The position numbers were made by a program, and so were the translations under genes. A stretch of DNA of 64,000 nucleotides from Permianibacter aggregans (GTDB lineage: Bacteria; Pseudomonadota; Gammaproteobacteria; Enterobacterales; Permianibacteraceae). Shown piece by piece: positions 24,186 to 34,141 of the stretch. The stretch is from assembly GCF_009756665.1 (NCBI RefSeq), contig NZ_CP037953.1, positions 186,001 through 250,000 on the forward strand, read 5' to 3'. The notes beneath the pieces were generated by a model. That model had not been told where the DNA came from. It worked only from the letters and a program-made list of their open reading frames with translations, and ran no database searches. Within the stretch, counting starts at the first letter, position 1; each line of letters opens with the position of its first letter.

Positions 24186-25883
24186 ATGGACGCGATCAAT
24201 AACTTCCTGCTTTTGTTGGACAGCTATCTTGGCTCCGCCGTGTTCTTCCCCTATGTGCTGCTCGGCACCGGCGTGTTTTTCACGATTTACCTCGGATTCC
24301 CGCAAATCCGTTATTTCGGTCAGGCGCTGCGCATCGTCACCGGTAAATACAGCAAGAAAGATGCTCCGGGCGACACCTCGCACTTTCAAGCACTGACAAC
24401 AGCGCTTTCCGGCACGGTCGGCACCGGCAATATCGGCGGTGTCGCGCTGGCGCTGTTTATTGGTGGGCCGGCCGCGCTGTTCTGGATGTGGATGACCGCC
24501 TTTTTCGGCATGACGACCAAGTTCGTCGAGGTCACACTGTCACACAAATACCGCGTCAAAACCGAAGAAGGCACGATGGCCGGTGGCCCGATGTATTTCA
24601 TGGAGCGCAAGCTTGGCATGAAATGGCTGGCGGTGACGTTTGCGATTGCCACCGTGGTCTGCTCGTTTGGCAGCGGCAACATGCCACAGAGCAATAATAT
24701 TGCTGCCGGAATTCACGATACTTTCCACATTCCGCATTGGGTAACGGGCGCCGTGTTGTCAGCACTGTTGTTCCTGGTGATTGTCGGCGGCATTAAACGC
24801 ATCGCTCAAGTGGCGGAAAAAATTGTACCGACGATGGCATTTTTATACGTCGGCGGCGCGCTCTACGTCATCGTCATGAATGCAGAAAACATCATTCCGT
24901 CATTCGTTGCCATCTTCTCTGATCTGTTCAATGGCAGCGCTGCTGTCGGTGGCTTCCTTGGCGCTTCGGTCGCGCTGGCTTGGCAAAAAGGCGTCGCGCG
25001 CGGATTGTTCTCGAACGAAGCCGGTCAAGGTTCAGCAGCCATTGCCCATTCCTCGGCGCGCGGCAATGAGCCGGCGTCGGAAGGCATGGTCAGTCTACTG
25101 GAACCATTTATCGACACGATCATCATCTGCACGCTGACCGGCCTCGTGATTTTGTCCACCGGTGTCTGGAATCAGAAACACGAAAACACGTTCACGCGCA
25201 CAGACATGACATTCATCAATGGTGAATACAGCGATACCAATCCTGCGCATGTCGCCATACTCGGCCAGTATCTTGGCGCCAATCCCGCATCCTCAGGCAT
25301 TACCGTGTTTAATGGTGAGCTGCAAGTCGACAATGGCAAGATTGTCGGCGGTGACTATACCTTGCTGAACTCCCGCTCAGTTGCGGAAGATTATCAGGTG
25401 TTAATCACTAATCAGGCGGGTGAACGCACGCCCTACTCCGGTCCGCTTAAAATCAGCAATGGCAATATTGATAACACCGGTGCCGGACACGAAATGCTGC
25501 TCATCCACGGCAAATCACTGGTGCACTCGGTGCCGCTGACCATCAAGGCGTTCAGCGCCGAACTTGGCATTTATGGCGAGTACATTGTAGCCATTGGTTT
25601 GATGCTGTTTGCGTTCACGACCGCCATTGCCTGGTCGTACTACGGCGATCGCGCGATCATCTACCTGGTCGGACAAAAAGGTGTGCTGCCGTATCGCATT
25701 CTGTATGTTCTCGGCTTTATGAGTGCTTCGATGATCGATACCACCGTGGTCTGGAATTTGGCGTATGTCACCGTCGCGTTTATGACCTTGCCAAACTTGT
25801 TCGGCATTCTGATGTTGCACAAAGATATGAAGCAAACAGTCAAGGATTACTGGACACACTTCAAGGCAACGGGTGCAGATTGA
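24186..25883 (+). CDS. AGCS-family sodium:alanine/glycine symporter with an internal insertion
   Basis: An inner-membrane Na+-coupled amino acid symporter. The family motifs [20 protein letters not shown] (about 78-97) and [20 protein letters not shown] (about 279-298) are present. About ten transmembrane helices occur in the conserved parts. Typical members are 440-490 residues; this one has 565. The extra length is a hydrophilic beta-rich stretch of roughly 120 residues at about 329-450, with Asn/Gly patches ([35 protein letters not shown]), in the loop before the penultimate helical block. The C-terminus is normal. It is followed by a strong terminator. Confidence 0.88.
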   Translation: MDAINNFLLLLDSYLGSAVFFPYVLLGTGVFFTIYLGFPQIRYFGQALRIVTGKYSKKDAPGDTSHFQALTTALSGTVGTGNIGGVALALFIGGPAALFWMWMTAFFGMTTKFVEVTLSHKYRVKTEEGTMAGGPMYFMERKLGMKWLAVTFAIATVVCSFGSGNMPQSNNIAAGIHDTFHIPHWVTGAVLSALLFLVIVGGIKRIAQVAEKIVPTMAFLYVGGALYVIVMNAENIIPSFVAIFSDLFNGSAAVGGFLGASVALAWQKGVARGLFSNEAGQGSAAIAHSSARGNEPASEGMVSLLEPFIDTIIICTLTGLVILSTGVWNQKHENTFTRTDMTFINGEYSDTNPAHVAILGQYLGANPASSGITVFNGELQVDNGKIVGGDYTLLNSRSVAEDYQVLITNQAGERTPYSGPLKISNGNIDNTGAGHEMLLIHGKSLVHSVPLTIKAFSAELGIYGEYIVAIGLMLFAFTTAIAWSYYGDRAIIYLVGQKGVLPYRILYVLGFMSASMIDTTVVWNLAYVTVAFMTLPNLFGILMLHKDMKQTVKDYWTHFKATGAD

Positions 25884-25890
25884 TGCAAGA

Positions 25891-25918
25891 AAAAGGAGCT
25901 CGATCGAGCTCCTTTTTT
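25891..25918 (+). terminator. Rho-independent terminator after the AGCS symporter
   Basis: A near-perfect palindrome (AAAAGGAGCTCGA / TCGAGCTCCTTTT) ending in six Ts, located 7 bp after the stop codon. Confidence 0.88.
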
Positions 25919-25964
25919 GTTATTGACGAATGATTCACTAAACGCCGTAACCAGGAGTTCCAAG

Positions 25965-26408
25965 ATGAAACAACTGTTCAAAGCTACAATAGCCGCCGTC
26001 GTTCTGGCTCAGGCGTCTTTTGCACAGGCAGGTATTTACACCGATCAATTGTCACAATGTCTGGTTGAATCGACAACGGTTGAAGACCGCAACAAGCTCG
26101 TCACCTGGATGTTTGTTGCCATATCCAGCCATCCTGCCGTTCAACATATTGCCACCGTAAAAGATGAGGACCGGGAGCAGGCCAATGCATCGATGGGGCG
26201 CTTGATGATGCAGTTGATGACCGAGTCCTGCGGTGAACACACCAAAAAAGCGATCAAATACGAGGGAAATGCAGCCGTCGAGGCGGCCTTTTCTGTGCTG
26301 GGTCAAGTTGCCGGCCGCGAAATATTTGCCAGCCCACAAGTTGCTGCCAGCCTGAGTGGACTGGAGAAACATGTTGACGCCACGAAGCTCGAAGCGCTTT
26401 TGAAATAA
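25965..26408 (+). CDS. Small secreted protein of unknown function
   Basis: Starts at MKQLFKATIAAVVLAQASFA, with AGGAG 7 bp upstream; cleavage is likely after AQA (about residue 22). The mature protein of about 125 residues is helical, with two cysteines (SQCLVE and ESCGEH) about 60 residues apart that could form a disulfide in the periplasm. It has no motif I recognise. Total length is 147 residues. The gene is alone between a terminator and a convergent CPBP gene. Confidence 0.8.
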   Translation: MKQLFKATIAAVVLAQASFAQAGIYTDQLSQCLVESTTVEDRNKLVTWMFVAISSHPAVQHIATVKDEDREQANASMGRLMMQLMTESCGEHTKKAIKYEGNAAVEAAFSVLGQVAGREIFASPQVAASLSGLEKHVDATKLEALLK

Positions 26409-26460
26409 CGCCTGCAACAAATAGAAGTCTGATGAACGAATCGTTCCGTTACATCGACTT

Positions 26461-27141
26461 TCAGTCGAACAAAATCTGATAAAGAATCACGAAAATGGCG
26501 ACATCAGCCAAAATATGGCTGATGTACGCCGGCCAGATATTGCCGTAGCGTGCGTAGAGCCAACTCCATACCAGTGCTGCGCTGAACACCCCAGCCGTCG
26601 CCAGCAAGACTTCGCGCAAATCCAGAAAGAACGATACAACGACGGTGTGATGAATGGTGAAAATCGTCGCTGATAACACGACAGCCATCATCCGTCCCAG
26701 ATGCGGCAGGCTTTTCTCGATGATAAACCAGCGGAAAACATATTCTTCAACGATGCTGTTGATGAAACACCAATACAACGCCATCGTCAGATAAATGAAC
26801 GGCGAAACAATGCCAACATCACGTAATTGGTTCTGCACCAGTTGTTGTTGACTGTCATTAACGCCAACCAGCCAGAACGCAACAACGATCGCAGCCGCCA
26901 TCAACAGACCGCTTCCAGCGCCAACAAGTAAAGAACTGACGGTTGGCCGACTGATGCAGACGCGCTGGCGATCAACCCAAAACCACCAACAGAGCGGCAA
27001 TAGCAGCATCCAGGCTTTGGCAACCGCCCATAACACCGAGCCCAGTAGCGATTCGCTGAATAGCAGCGCGGACAATACGCCGAATGTGGGTGCCGGTGCC
27101 AGTAACGCAACCGCCGTTAAGTCACGAGCCTTGTTGTTCAT
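26461..27141 (-). CDS. CPBP-family intramembrane metalloprotease
   Basis: A membrane protein of the CAAX-protease/bacteriocin-processing (CPBP, Abi) family. The conserved motifs are visible: EE-x-x-x-R (IVEEYVFRW, about 123-131), the F-x-x-x-H motif (ATIFTIHHTV, about 151-160) and the terminal His in SHILADVAI (about 208-216). About six hydrophobic helices are predicted by eye. Length is 226 residues. The ATG overlaps the ltaE TGA (ATGA), so it is translated with threonine aldolase. What it cleaves is unknown. Confidence 0.88.
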   Translation of the reverse strand: MNNKARDLTAVALLAPAPTFGVLSALLFSESLLGSVLWAVAKAWMLLLPLCWWFWVDRQRVCISRPTVSSLLVGAGSGLLMAAAIVVAFWLVGVNDSQQQLVQNQLRDVGIVSPFIYLTMALYWCFINSIVEEYVFRWFIIEKSLPHLGRMMAVVLSATIFTIHHTVVVSFFLDLREVLLATAGVFSAALVWSWLYARYGNIWPAYISHILADVAIFVILYQILFD

Positions 27142-28145
27142 GTGTTTGCCGTAAACTCGCGGATGATCTGGATAGTTTTCTGGATTTGCTCGCTGCGGAT
27201 ATCCAGATGCGTCACAAAGCGCAAACGATAAAGCCCCGTTACCGCTACGCCCTTTTTTGCCAGATACTGTTGGAATTTATCGGCTTGTTCTTGCTTGATA
27301 TCGACAAACACCATATTGGTCATCGGCTCGTCGGCTTGTAGCCACGGCAAATCTTTTATGCCATCAAAAAGCTGTCGTGCGCGTTGATGATCGTCGCGCA
27401 AGCGTTTTACATGATGCTCCAACGCATAGAGACCAGCAGCGGCAAGAATGCCTGCCTGTCTCATGCCACCGCCGAGCATCTTCCGCCACCGTTTGGCTTG
27501 CTCGATATAGGCTTTCGAGCCGAGCAATACCGAACCTACCGGCGCACCAAGCCCTTTCGACAAGCAAATCGAAACGGAGTCGAAATGCTTTAATAGCTCA
27601 TGCTCGGATTGCTGACTCTCAACCGCTGCATTGAAAAACCGCGCGCCATCAAGATGCGTAGCCAACCGATGTTCACGAGCTAAGGAACAGGCCTGTTCAA
27701 CATAGGATTGCGGCAGAATTTTTCCACCAATGGTGTTTTCCAGCGCCAGCAAACGGCTGCGGGCAAAGTGCGCGTCATCCGGTTTGACAGCCTTGCGGAT
27801 TTTTTCCAGCGGAATACTGCCATCGGCGGCGTGTTCCAGCGGTTGTGGTTGAATGCTACCCAATACGGCGGCACCGCCGGCTTCGTATTTGTAGGTATGG
27901 GCTTCCTGACCGACGATGTATTCATCACCGCGCTGACAATGGGTCATTAGTCCAATCAGATTCGATTGTGTGCCGCTGGCAACAAAAAGCCCGGCCTCAA
28001 ACCCCAAACGCTCGGCCAACACCGCTTGCAGGCGATTAACCGTTGGATCATCACCGAATACATCATCCCCTACTTCGGCATCGTGCATCGCCTTGCGCAT
28101 GCCTGGCGCTGGCTTGGTGACCGTATCGCTTCGTAAATCAATCAT
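27138..28145 (-). CDS. ltaE: Low-specificity L-threonine aldolase
   Basis: A pyridoxal-phosphate enzyme that cleaves L-threonine or allo-threonine to glycine and acetaldehyde. The start [20 protein letters not shown] is the family N-terminus; upstream in-frame codons are not conserved. The PLP-binding lysine lies in [16 protein letters not shown] at residue 197, the same number as in E. coli LtaE. The blocks [16 protein letters not shown] and [12 protein letters not shown] are also family markers. Length is 335 residues. It overlaps the CPBP gene by 4 bp and diverges from the RidA-family gene. Confidence 0.95.
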   Translation of the reverse strand: MIDLRSDTVTKPAPGMRKAMHDAEVGDDVFGDDPTVNRLQAVLAERLGFEAGLFVASGTQSNLIGLMTHCQRGDEYIVGQEAHTYKYEAGGAAVLGSIQPQPLEHAADGSIPLEKIRKAVKPDDAHFARSRLLALENTIGGKILPQSYVEQACSLAREHRLATHLDGARFFNAAVESQQSEHELLKHFDSVSICLSKGLGAPVGSVLLGSKAYIEQAKRWRKMLGGGMRQAGILAAAGLYALEHHVKRLRDDHQRARQLFDGIKDLPWLQADEPMTNMVFVDIKQEQADKFQQYLAKKGVAVTGLYRLRFVTHLDIRSEQIQKTIQIIREFTANT

Positions 28146-28250
28146 GTTGGTAACCCGTCGTGGCCATCCCGGATACAAGAATGGATTCAAGGATACCGCA
28201 ACACGCTATCGTTGAGCGATAATCAACCGCTTTCGTCAAGGAGCAGAAAA

Positions 28251-28598
28251 ATGCCTATCAAACGCCTGGGTACTACGGTGCGCTGGTCCGATGCCGTCAT
28301 TCACAACGGCACGGTTTATTGCGTGGAAGTCGCAGAGAATACCGACAGCGATTTGCCCCAGCAAACGCAGCAAGTGCTGACGCAACTTGAAAGTACATTG
28401 AAAAACGCCGGCAGTGATAAAACACGCTTGTTGTCGGTAACGATTTTCCTGAAAGACATCAAGCAGATTGGCGAGTTCAATGCGATCTGGGATCGCTGGG
28501 TGCCAACCGGTACCGCACCATCCAGAGCCTGCGTGCAAGCGGTGATGGCCGACCCAGGATATTTGGTCGAGCTGCAGGTAACGGCTGCCACCGATTAA
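28251..28598 (+). CDS. RidA-family protein
   Basis: Rid proteins hydrolyse reactive enamine/imine intermediates from PLP enzymes and so protect metabolism. The conserved Arg is at residue 92 in APSRACVQ, and the distal VELQVTA Glu is present, as in active Rid deaminases. Length is 115 residues. I start at 28251 (MPIKRLGTT) because AAGGAG is 6 bp upstream. The Rid subgroup (1-7) is not decided; the sequence is unlike archetypal RidA at the N-terminus. It is divergent from ltaE, a PLP enzyme gene, which fits a damage-control role. Confidence 0.88.
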   Translation: MPIKRLGTTVRWSDAVIHNGTVYCVEVAENTDSDLPQQTQQVLTQLESTLKNAGSDKTRLLSVTIFLKDIKQIGEFNAIWDRWVPTGTAPSRACVQAVMADPGYLVELQVTAATD

Positions 28599-28600
28599 AA

Positions 28601-28628
28601 AAAGCCGACCAAATGGTCGGCTTTTTTT
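28601..28628. terminator. Bidirectional terminator between the RidA and S9 peptidase genes
   Basis: Stem AGCCGACC / GGTCGGCT with an AAAT loop. Runs of seven A on the left and seven T on the right make it a good terminator on either strand. Confidence 0.9.
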
Positions 28629-28641
28629 ATGTTGTAGTGTT

Positions 28642-30627
28642 TTAGTTTTGCGCGGCTTGCTGCGGCGCTGATGACGCATGACGAACATGCGTATCCAGGA
28701 ATTTCAGATACGCTTCTGCGGCCGCGATGCGGTTGGCTTTCTTCGAGAAGCCGTGGCCCTCATCGGGGAACAAGACGTATTCCACCGGTACACCGTTCTC
28801 CTTGATGGCCGCGACGATCTCATCACTCTCGACCTGCAATACCCGCGGATCATTGGCGCCCTGCACGACCAGAACCGGTACCTTGACATTTTTCGCGTGG
28901 AACAGTGGTGATATGCGATGCAGGCGTTCTTTATCAGTCGCTGGGTCGCCCATTTCGGCGTACAGTGAATCACGGAAACTTGCCCACCATGGCGGAATCG
29001 ATTCCAGCGTGCGCAACCAATTGGTCACACCGAAAATATTGATGCCGGCCTGGAACTCATTGGTGAACGCTAACGCCGCCATCGTCAGGTAACCACCATA
29101 GCTGCCGCCCATGACAACGATCTTGTCATCGTCAATCCAAGGCAGCGATTGCAAATAGGTTTTCGCTGCGACGATGTCTTCCAGATCTTTCTCGCCATGC
29201 TTTTTATCATCAAGATGAAAGAAAGTTTTACCGTAACCGGAGGAGCCGCGATTATTGACGCCAAGCACCGCGTAACCATGATTGACCAGATGCTGAATGA
29301 TCGGGTTGTACCCCTTGCGGGTCTGCCCGCCCGGACCACCGTGAATATAGATGATGCCCGGTACTTTCTTATCCGCGCTGGCCTGATGCGGCTTGAACTG
29401 TAGGGCCGGAATCTTCAGCTTGTCGGTGCTGTCGTAGCGAACCACTTCACTGGCGACCAGATCCGATTCATCAATGGCGGCGCTCAAGGCATTGGTCAAA
29501 CGGCGCACATCGTTTTTCTCCAGATCATAAACATAGAGATTCGATGGTGAGGTATCGCCGTTCAGGTAAAACGCCATGCGCTTGCCGTCATCAGAAAAAC
29601 TGACGCCACGCATATCGCCTGCGGGCATCGCTGGCAGATTCAGCGGTTGTGAGACTTTCATGTCGTAAATGGTGATTTGCGTTGACGCATCGGCATTGAT
29701 GCCGTGAACACGAAAACGACCGTCATCGGAGAAATAAATGAAGCTGATATCCCAGTCGGCGGAAAGATATGGCTTGTGCGCCGCCGTATTCAAATCAAAT
29801 TGATAGGCCTGAAAAAACTCACCTTCGGCGTCCGTCGTGTAAATCAACGACTGGTTATCCGGTGTGAATGATTCAGGCGAATACTGGATAAACCCTTCGT
29901 GTTTGCTGATCAGCGTCGGCGATGGCGTTTTGCTTTGCAGATCAACAATCAGGATATCGCTGTCGGCATTGTTGTTGGATTTGCTCAGCGCCAGCCAGCG
30001 GCCATCCGATGACAATGCTGTAGGCTGCAGGCCATCCTTGTTCTGGTAAATCATTTCGCGCGCATAGGTTTTGCTGTCGTAACGATAGACGTCGAAAAAT
30101 TTCGGATCGCGCTCATTGGTGTACACATAAAAATATTTACCATCGACCGAGAAGCGATTGAACATCGCTTTCAGATTCTCGCCTGGCGTCAAATCCTTCA
30201 CGTTGCCATCCAGCTCAAGCACGTAGAGATGGTCAAGTTCATTGCCGCCTTTGTCGGCGCTGTACAGCACCCGATCATCCTGCGGAAAGAAGCTGACGGC
30301 GAACAGACTTTCCTCGGTCGATTTCGTCAGCTGGCTGCGACTCCCATCCACCAGCGACACTTTGTAAAGATTGAAGACGCCGGTTTCATCGGAATGTTGC
30401 AACACGGCATCTCCGGTATGGTTGATTGAGCTGCCGCCATACGTGACGGTTTCGTAAAAGGTTTTGGCATCATATTGGCTGGGTGCTTTGGTTTGCTCGG
30501 CTGCACCAGTTTTTTCCGTTGATACCGTTGAAGCTTGCTCTGCCGGCGCCTGCTCCGATGAGCAAGCGGCCATGATCAGCGCACTGGCCAACAGACTGGA
30601 CAATACCGTAAGTCGATGAAGTTTCAT
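28642..30627 (-). CDS. S9-family prolyl oligopeptidase-type lipoprotein
   Basis: A peptidase with an N-terminal beta-propeller (about 60-390; WD40-like repeats such as LVDGSRSQLTKSTEESLFAV) and an alpha/beta-hydrolase domain (about 400-650). The catalytic triad is visible: Ser509 in GGSYGG, Asp593 in GANDPRV and His625 in DEGHGF. The leader ends in ALIMAAC (Cys22), so the protein is lipidated and periplasmic or outer-membrane attached. Length is 661 residues. Likely cuts short peptides or acyl-peptides at the cell surface; the specificity (dipeptidyl, prolyl or acylaminoacyl) cannot be read. Confidence 0.92.
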   Translation of the reverse strand: MKLHRLTVLSSLLASALIMAACSSEQAPAEQASTVSTEKTGAAEQTKAPSQYDAKTFYETVTYGGSSINHTGDAVLQHSDETGVFNLYKVSLVDGSRSQLTKSTEESLFAVSFFPQDDRVLYSADKGGNELDHLYVLELDGNVKDLTPGENLKAMFNRFSVDGKYFYVYTNERDPKFFDVYRYDSKTYAREMIYQNKDGLQPTALSSDGRWLALSKSNNNADSDILIVDLQSKTPSPTLISKHEGFIQYSPESFTPDNQSLIYTTDAEGEFFQAYQFDLNTAAHKPYLSADWDISFIYFSDDGRFRVHGINADASTQITIYDMKVSQPLNLPAMPAGDMRGVSFSDDGKRMAFYLNGDTSPSNLYVYDLEKNDVRRLTNALSAAIDESDLVASEVVRYDSTDKLKIPALQFKPHQASADKKVPGIIYIHGGPGGQTRKGYNPIIQHLVNHGYAVLGVNNRGSSGYGKTFFHLDDKKHGEKDLEDIVAAKTYLQSLPWIDDDKIVVMGGSYGGYLTMAALAFTNEFQAGINIFGVTNWLRTLESIPPWWASFRDSLYAEMGDPATDKERLHRISPLFHAKNVKVPVLVVQGANDPRVLQVESDEIVAAIKENGVPVEYVLFPDEGHGFSKKANRIAAAEAYLKFLDTHVRHASSAPQQAAQN

Positions 30628-30754
30628 GATTTTGCTGTCCTTGTTATGGCGAATTCAAACGTCTCGAAGAACGATGAAGCGCCAAGACAGTAGCACAGCT
30701 CAGTTGGGCGGAGAACCGCCTGACATGGGGTAAATTGTTACGTTTTTTATATCC

Positions 30755-32452
30755 TTACTGGACGTAGTAGAACACGATATAAATGGTCAACAACACGACC
30801 AGCAGCAATACCGTCACGCCAATCGACCAGGTTGCAGCCAGAACGCCGCCCTGACTGAACAGCGCACGAGTGGCGTTTTTCCAGCGGTCCAGGCGGCGCG
30901 ACTCATCGCCAACAAACTGCTGCAGTGCTTGCCAGCATCGCAAGCACCATGCCGCGCACGCATTCAATGCCCGCCGATAAAGCCAATCAGTATCGAGTGT
31001 GATGGTCAATGTCCGCTTCATCCATGGCAGCAACAGGAAAAACGCCAGACCAGAGAACAACAGCAACTGGAAATAGAAAATCAGCTTGTCGGCTTTGTAG
31101 GGTTCATAAGCAACCGGGTAAGGCAGATGCGGATAAATCCATTGTGGAAATAGGCCGAGCAACAAACAAATCGCTGACATGATCAGCATCGCCACCGACA
31201 TGTTCAGCGGCGCATCTTTTGGCCGCATGCCGGAATCTTTCTGGAAAAAGACAAACCACGGAAACTTGATACCGGCATGCAAAAACACACCCGCAGATGC
31301 CGCCGCCAGCAGGAAGTAAACCACCATCATGCCCTGCTCTTGCGCGGCCACGCTTATCAACGACTTGGTCGTATAACCAGAAGTAAACGGAAAACTGGAA
31401 ATCGCCAATGCACCAATGACGCCACACCACATTGCCAGCGGCATCGTTTGATACAGACCGCCCAAATCCGAGCACTTGCGTTTGCCGGTGCGCAATAGCA
31501 CAGCGCCGGCACTCATCATCAGCAAGGCTTTATAAATGATGTGAGCAAACGCGTGCGCTGCAGCGCCGTTGATGGCGGTTTCGGTGCCAATGCCAATCGC
31601 GCAAACCATAAAGCCGACCTGGTTGACGATCGAATAAGCAAGGATGCGGCGCATATCATTTTCCAGCAGCGCGTAAATGATGCCGTAGAACACCATGTAC
31701 AAACCGACCGGAATCAGTATCGTCGCGCCCGGAAAAAGCAGAATCAAACACAAGACGGCGGTTTTCGTTGTGTAAGCACTCAGGAACACGGTGCCACTCG
31801 GACTCGCCTCGGGATAGGCGTCAGCAAGCCAGGCAGAAAACGGCGGCGCCGCAGCGTTGATCAGCACACCAATCAACATCAACCAGGTGCCGGCACTACC
31901 GAGCGTCAGCGCTCTGACTTCGGTAGAGCCGGTTTCGTTAATCAGCAGAATGATGCCGAATTTCAGAATGACGCCGCCGAGCAAATGCACCAGCGCGTAG
32001 CGAATGCCGGCCTTGCGAGATTCCTCGGTATTGCCACACCAGACCACGGCAGTGGAAAAGATCGCCATCATTTCCCAGAAAACAAACAGTGTGATCAAAT
32101 CGCCGGAAAAGCACACACCGAGCGCACCAGCCGCATAGGCAAAAGCAGAAGCCAGCTCGGTACGACTGGCATGACGATACGCATAAACGCCACCTACCAG
32201 CGTCATCAAACAGAACACCGTTGCGAACAGCCGGCGCACCGTGGAAGCTTCTACCCACTGCAGTTCAAACTGCAGCAGTGAACCGGTCAGCTGCACGCCG
32301 TCTGGCAACTGCCAGGCAAAAAACCAGGCGAGCGCTGGCCAAATCAATACGGCGGGTAAACGCAACCGCTCCGGCAGCAGGCAAAAACTTAACGCACCGG
32401 CGAATAACCACAAAGCAGGTGGCAGCGTTTCAATCACGGTAATAATCCTCAT
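30755..32452 (-). CDS. Mrp-type antiporter NuoL/M/N-like subunit, third copy
   Basis: A 565-residue polytopic membrane protein related to MrpD/NuoM. It has the conserved acid in LFVFWEMMAIFSTAVVW (about 126) and the late His/Lys in HAFAHIIYKALLMM. The central segment reads IGVLINAAAPPFSAWLADAY where the other two copies have a Lys and a His (GLALKAAIFPLHVW, FGIGKAAVMPVHRW), so here they are Asn and Ser. It is the last gene of the operon, overlapping the preceding small gene by 23 bp. It is longer than typical because of a C-terminal region after about residue 475 with two further helices. Confidence 0.9.
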   Translation of the reverse strand: MRIITVIETLPPALWLFAGALSFCLLPERLRLPAVLIWPALAWFFAWQLPDGVQLTGSLLQFELQWVEASTVRRLFATVFCLMTLVGGVYAYRHASRTELASAFAYAAGALGVCFSGDLITLFVFWEMMAIFSTAVVWCGNTEESRKAGIRYALVHLLGGVILKFGIILLINETGSTEVRALTLGSAGTWLMLIGVLINAAAPPFSAWLADAYPEASPSGTVFLSAYTTKTAVLCLILLFPGATILIPVGLYMVFYGIIYALLENDMRRILAYSIVNQVGFMVCAIGIGTETAINGAAAHAFAHIIYKALLMMSAGAVLLRTGKRKCSDLGGLYQTMPLAMWCGVIGALAISSFPFTSGYTTKSLISVAAQEQGMMVVYFLLAAASAGVFLHAGIKFPWFVFFQKDSGMRPKDAPLNMSVAMLIMSAICLLLGLFPQWIYPHLPYPVAYEPYKADKLIFYFQLLLFSGLAFFLLLPWMKRTLTITLDTDWLYRRALNACAAWCLRCWQALQQFVGDESRRLDRWKNATRALFSQGGVLAATWSIGVTVLLLVVLLTIYIVFYYVQ

Positions 32453-32684
32453 CGCGTTTCAACAGCATGCCGAGCAATTTGGCAACAAACACCATCGCCA
32501 CACAGGAAAGAAAACCGTACAGCGCGGCAAAGGCAAACAGCGAATCGACACCGAAATACCCTTTCACCGGCACCCAGAACTGGGCAATGACCGTCAGCGC
32601 CAGCACACCAGCGAATAGCCACCAAATGCGTCGAATGGTGCTTGGCCGCATCAACCAGTGCACGTTTTGATCGTTGTCACTCAT
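32430..32684 (-). CDS. Small two-helix membrane protein in the Mrp-type operon
   Basis: An 84-residue protein starting at MSDNDQNVHWLMRPS, whose ATG overlaps the preceding stop (ATGA). Two hydrophobic spans lie at about 22-38 and 49-70. The C-terminus (LKRDEDYYRD) is charged. I do not recognise the family. Its position between two NuoL/M-like subunits, with overlaps on both sides, argues that it is a real subunit or assembly factor of the antiporter. Confidence 0.7.
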   Translation of the reverse strand: MSDNDQNVHWLMRPSTIRRIWWLFAGVLALTVIAQFWVPVKGYFGVDSLFAFAALYGFLSCVAMVFVAKLLGMLLKRDEDYYRD

Positions 32685-34141
32685 GACGAAGCTCCTTCCA
32701 GAAATTGCCAGGCCAGCGTCAGCAGTGGCGAATGGAACCAGAACAAGGCCAGCGTCAGCAACGCCGTGATTGACAGCGCCAACACTGCTGGCCACGGCGC
32801 CTCACCATGGCGATCGTTTTCCGCTGCCGGCAACCAGAACGCGCGATAAACTACCGGCAGAAAATAACCGGCGTTCAAAGCCGTGCTGAGCAATAGCGCT
32901 GTCAGCGCGACGACACTGCCGGCTTCCAATGCGCCGCTGATCATGAACCATTTCGAAATAAAACCAGCCGTTGGTGGCACGCCGATCATCGACAACGCGC
33001 CAATCGCAAATGCCACCATCGTTACCGGCATCAGACGGCCAATACCGTTCAACTGGTGCAACTCGGTTTTGCCGGAGGCAACATAAATCGCACCGGCGGC
33101 AAAGAACAAGGTGATCTTGCCGAAGCCATGCACCACCAGATGCAATGCGGCGCCGGCCTCGGCCGTGCGCGTGGTCAGCAGCGCCGCAAGCACGACATAG
33201 GCCAATTGGCCAATCGTCGAGTACGCCAACAGTCGCTTTAGATTCTGCTGACGCAGTGCGACGACACTGGCGGCAACCGTGGTGAACGAGGCCAACCAAA
33301 TGGCTAATTCACTAACTGGCAATGCGGCCAGGACATCGATGCCGAAAATCAATACGACCACTTTGATGATCGTAAAGACACCGGCCTTGACGACCGCGAC
33401 TGCATGCAGCAAAGCACTGACCGGTGTTGGAGCCACCATTGCTGCCGGCAGCCAGCGATGTACCGGCATCACCGCCGCTTTTCCGATACCGAACAGATAA
33501 AGCAGCAACAAAACGCTGAGTACCGTCGCACTGACTGTTTCCGGGAAAATGCCGCCAACGCGAAAATCACTGGTGCCAGCAAGCACCGATGTCCAGATAA
33601 TCGCCGGCAGAAAGAGCGCGATGGAACTGGTCAGCAGAATGCCAAGATAGACACGGGCCGATTTGACCGTGCGCTCATCGCCTTTGTGAGTAACCAAAGG
33701 ATAGGTCGATAGCGTCAGCAACTCATAAAAGAAAAACAGCGTCAGCAGATTACCCGCCATCGCCACGCCCATCGTCGCGGCAATCGCTACCGTGAAAAAG
33801 AAATAGAACCGGGTTTGATTAGCCTCTTCGTTGCCGCGCATGTAGCCGATGGAATAAATGGAATTGACCAGCCACAACAGCGACGCCAAACCGGCAAAGA
33901 TCAAACCCAGCGCGTCAAAACGAAAATAAAAACTCAAACCCGGCAACCAGTCATAACGCCATTCTGGCAGCAACTCCTGCGCCCACCAGCTCTGCAATAT
34001 CAAGGCTAGCTGAGCAATCAACAGCGTCGCCGTGATTAAGGTAATCGATTCGCGCAGATTGGGGCGGCGATTGGCCAGCAACAACAACACACCGCCGAAC
34101 AGCGGCGTCAAAATCAACAGAAACAGGCTGGTGGCGGTCAT
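32681..34141 (-). CDS. Mrp-type antiporter NuoL/M/N-like subunit, second copy
   Basis: A 486-residue protein of about 14 helices, similar to MrpD/NuoM. Conserved ion-channel features: Glu in FFFYELLTLSTYPLV (about 143), Lys and His in FGIGKAAVMPVHRWLPAAM (about 220), Lys in HAVAVVKAGVF, and the VHGFGKITLFFAAGA block. It overlaps the upstream D subunit by 4 bp and the small membrane gene by 4 bp. The similarity is strong enough for the family; which of the D paralogues it corresponds to cannot be read from the sequence. Confidence 0.92.
   Translation of the reverse strand: MTATSLFLLILTPLFGGVLLLLANRRPNLRESITLITATLLIAQLALILQSWWAQELLPEWRYDWLPGLSFYFRFDALGLIFAGLASLLWLVNSIYSIGYMRGNEEANQTRFYFFFTVAIAATMGVAMAGNLLTLFFFYELLTLSTYPLVTHKGDERTVKSARVYLGILLTSSIALFLPAIIWTSVLAGTSDFRVGGIFPETVSATVLSVLLLLYLFGIGKAAVMPVHRWLPAAMVAPTPVSALLHAVAVVKAGVFTIIKVVVLIFGIDVLAALPVSELAIWLASFTTVAASVVALRQQNLKRLLAYSTIGQLAYVVLAALLTTRTAEAGAALHLVVHGFGKITLFFAAGAIYVASGKTELHQLNGIGRLMPVTMVAFAIGALSMIGVPPTAGFISKWFMISGALEAGSVVALTALLLSTALNAGYFLPVVYRAFWLPAAENDRHGEAPWPAVLALSITALLTLALFWFHSPLLTLAWQFLEGASS

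Noticed and set aside
30700-30725. GGCGG/CCGCC hairpin after the antiporter operon
   Set aside because: Short stem without a T-run on the minus strand; too weak to call a terminator.
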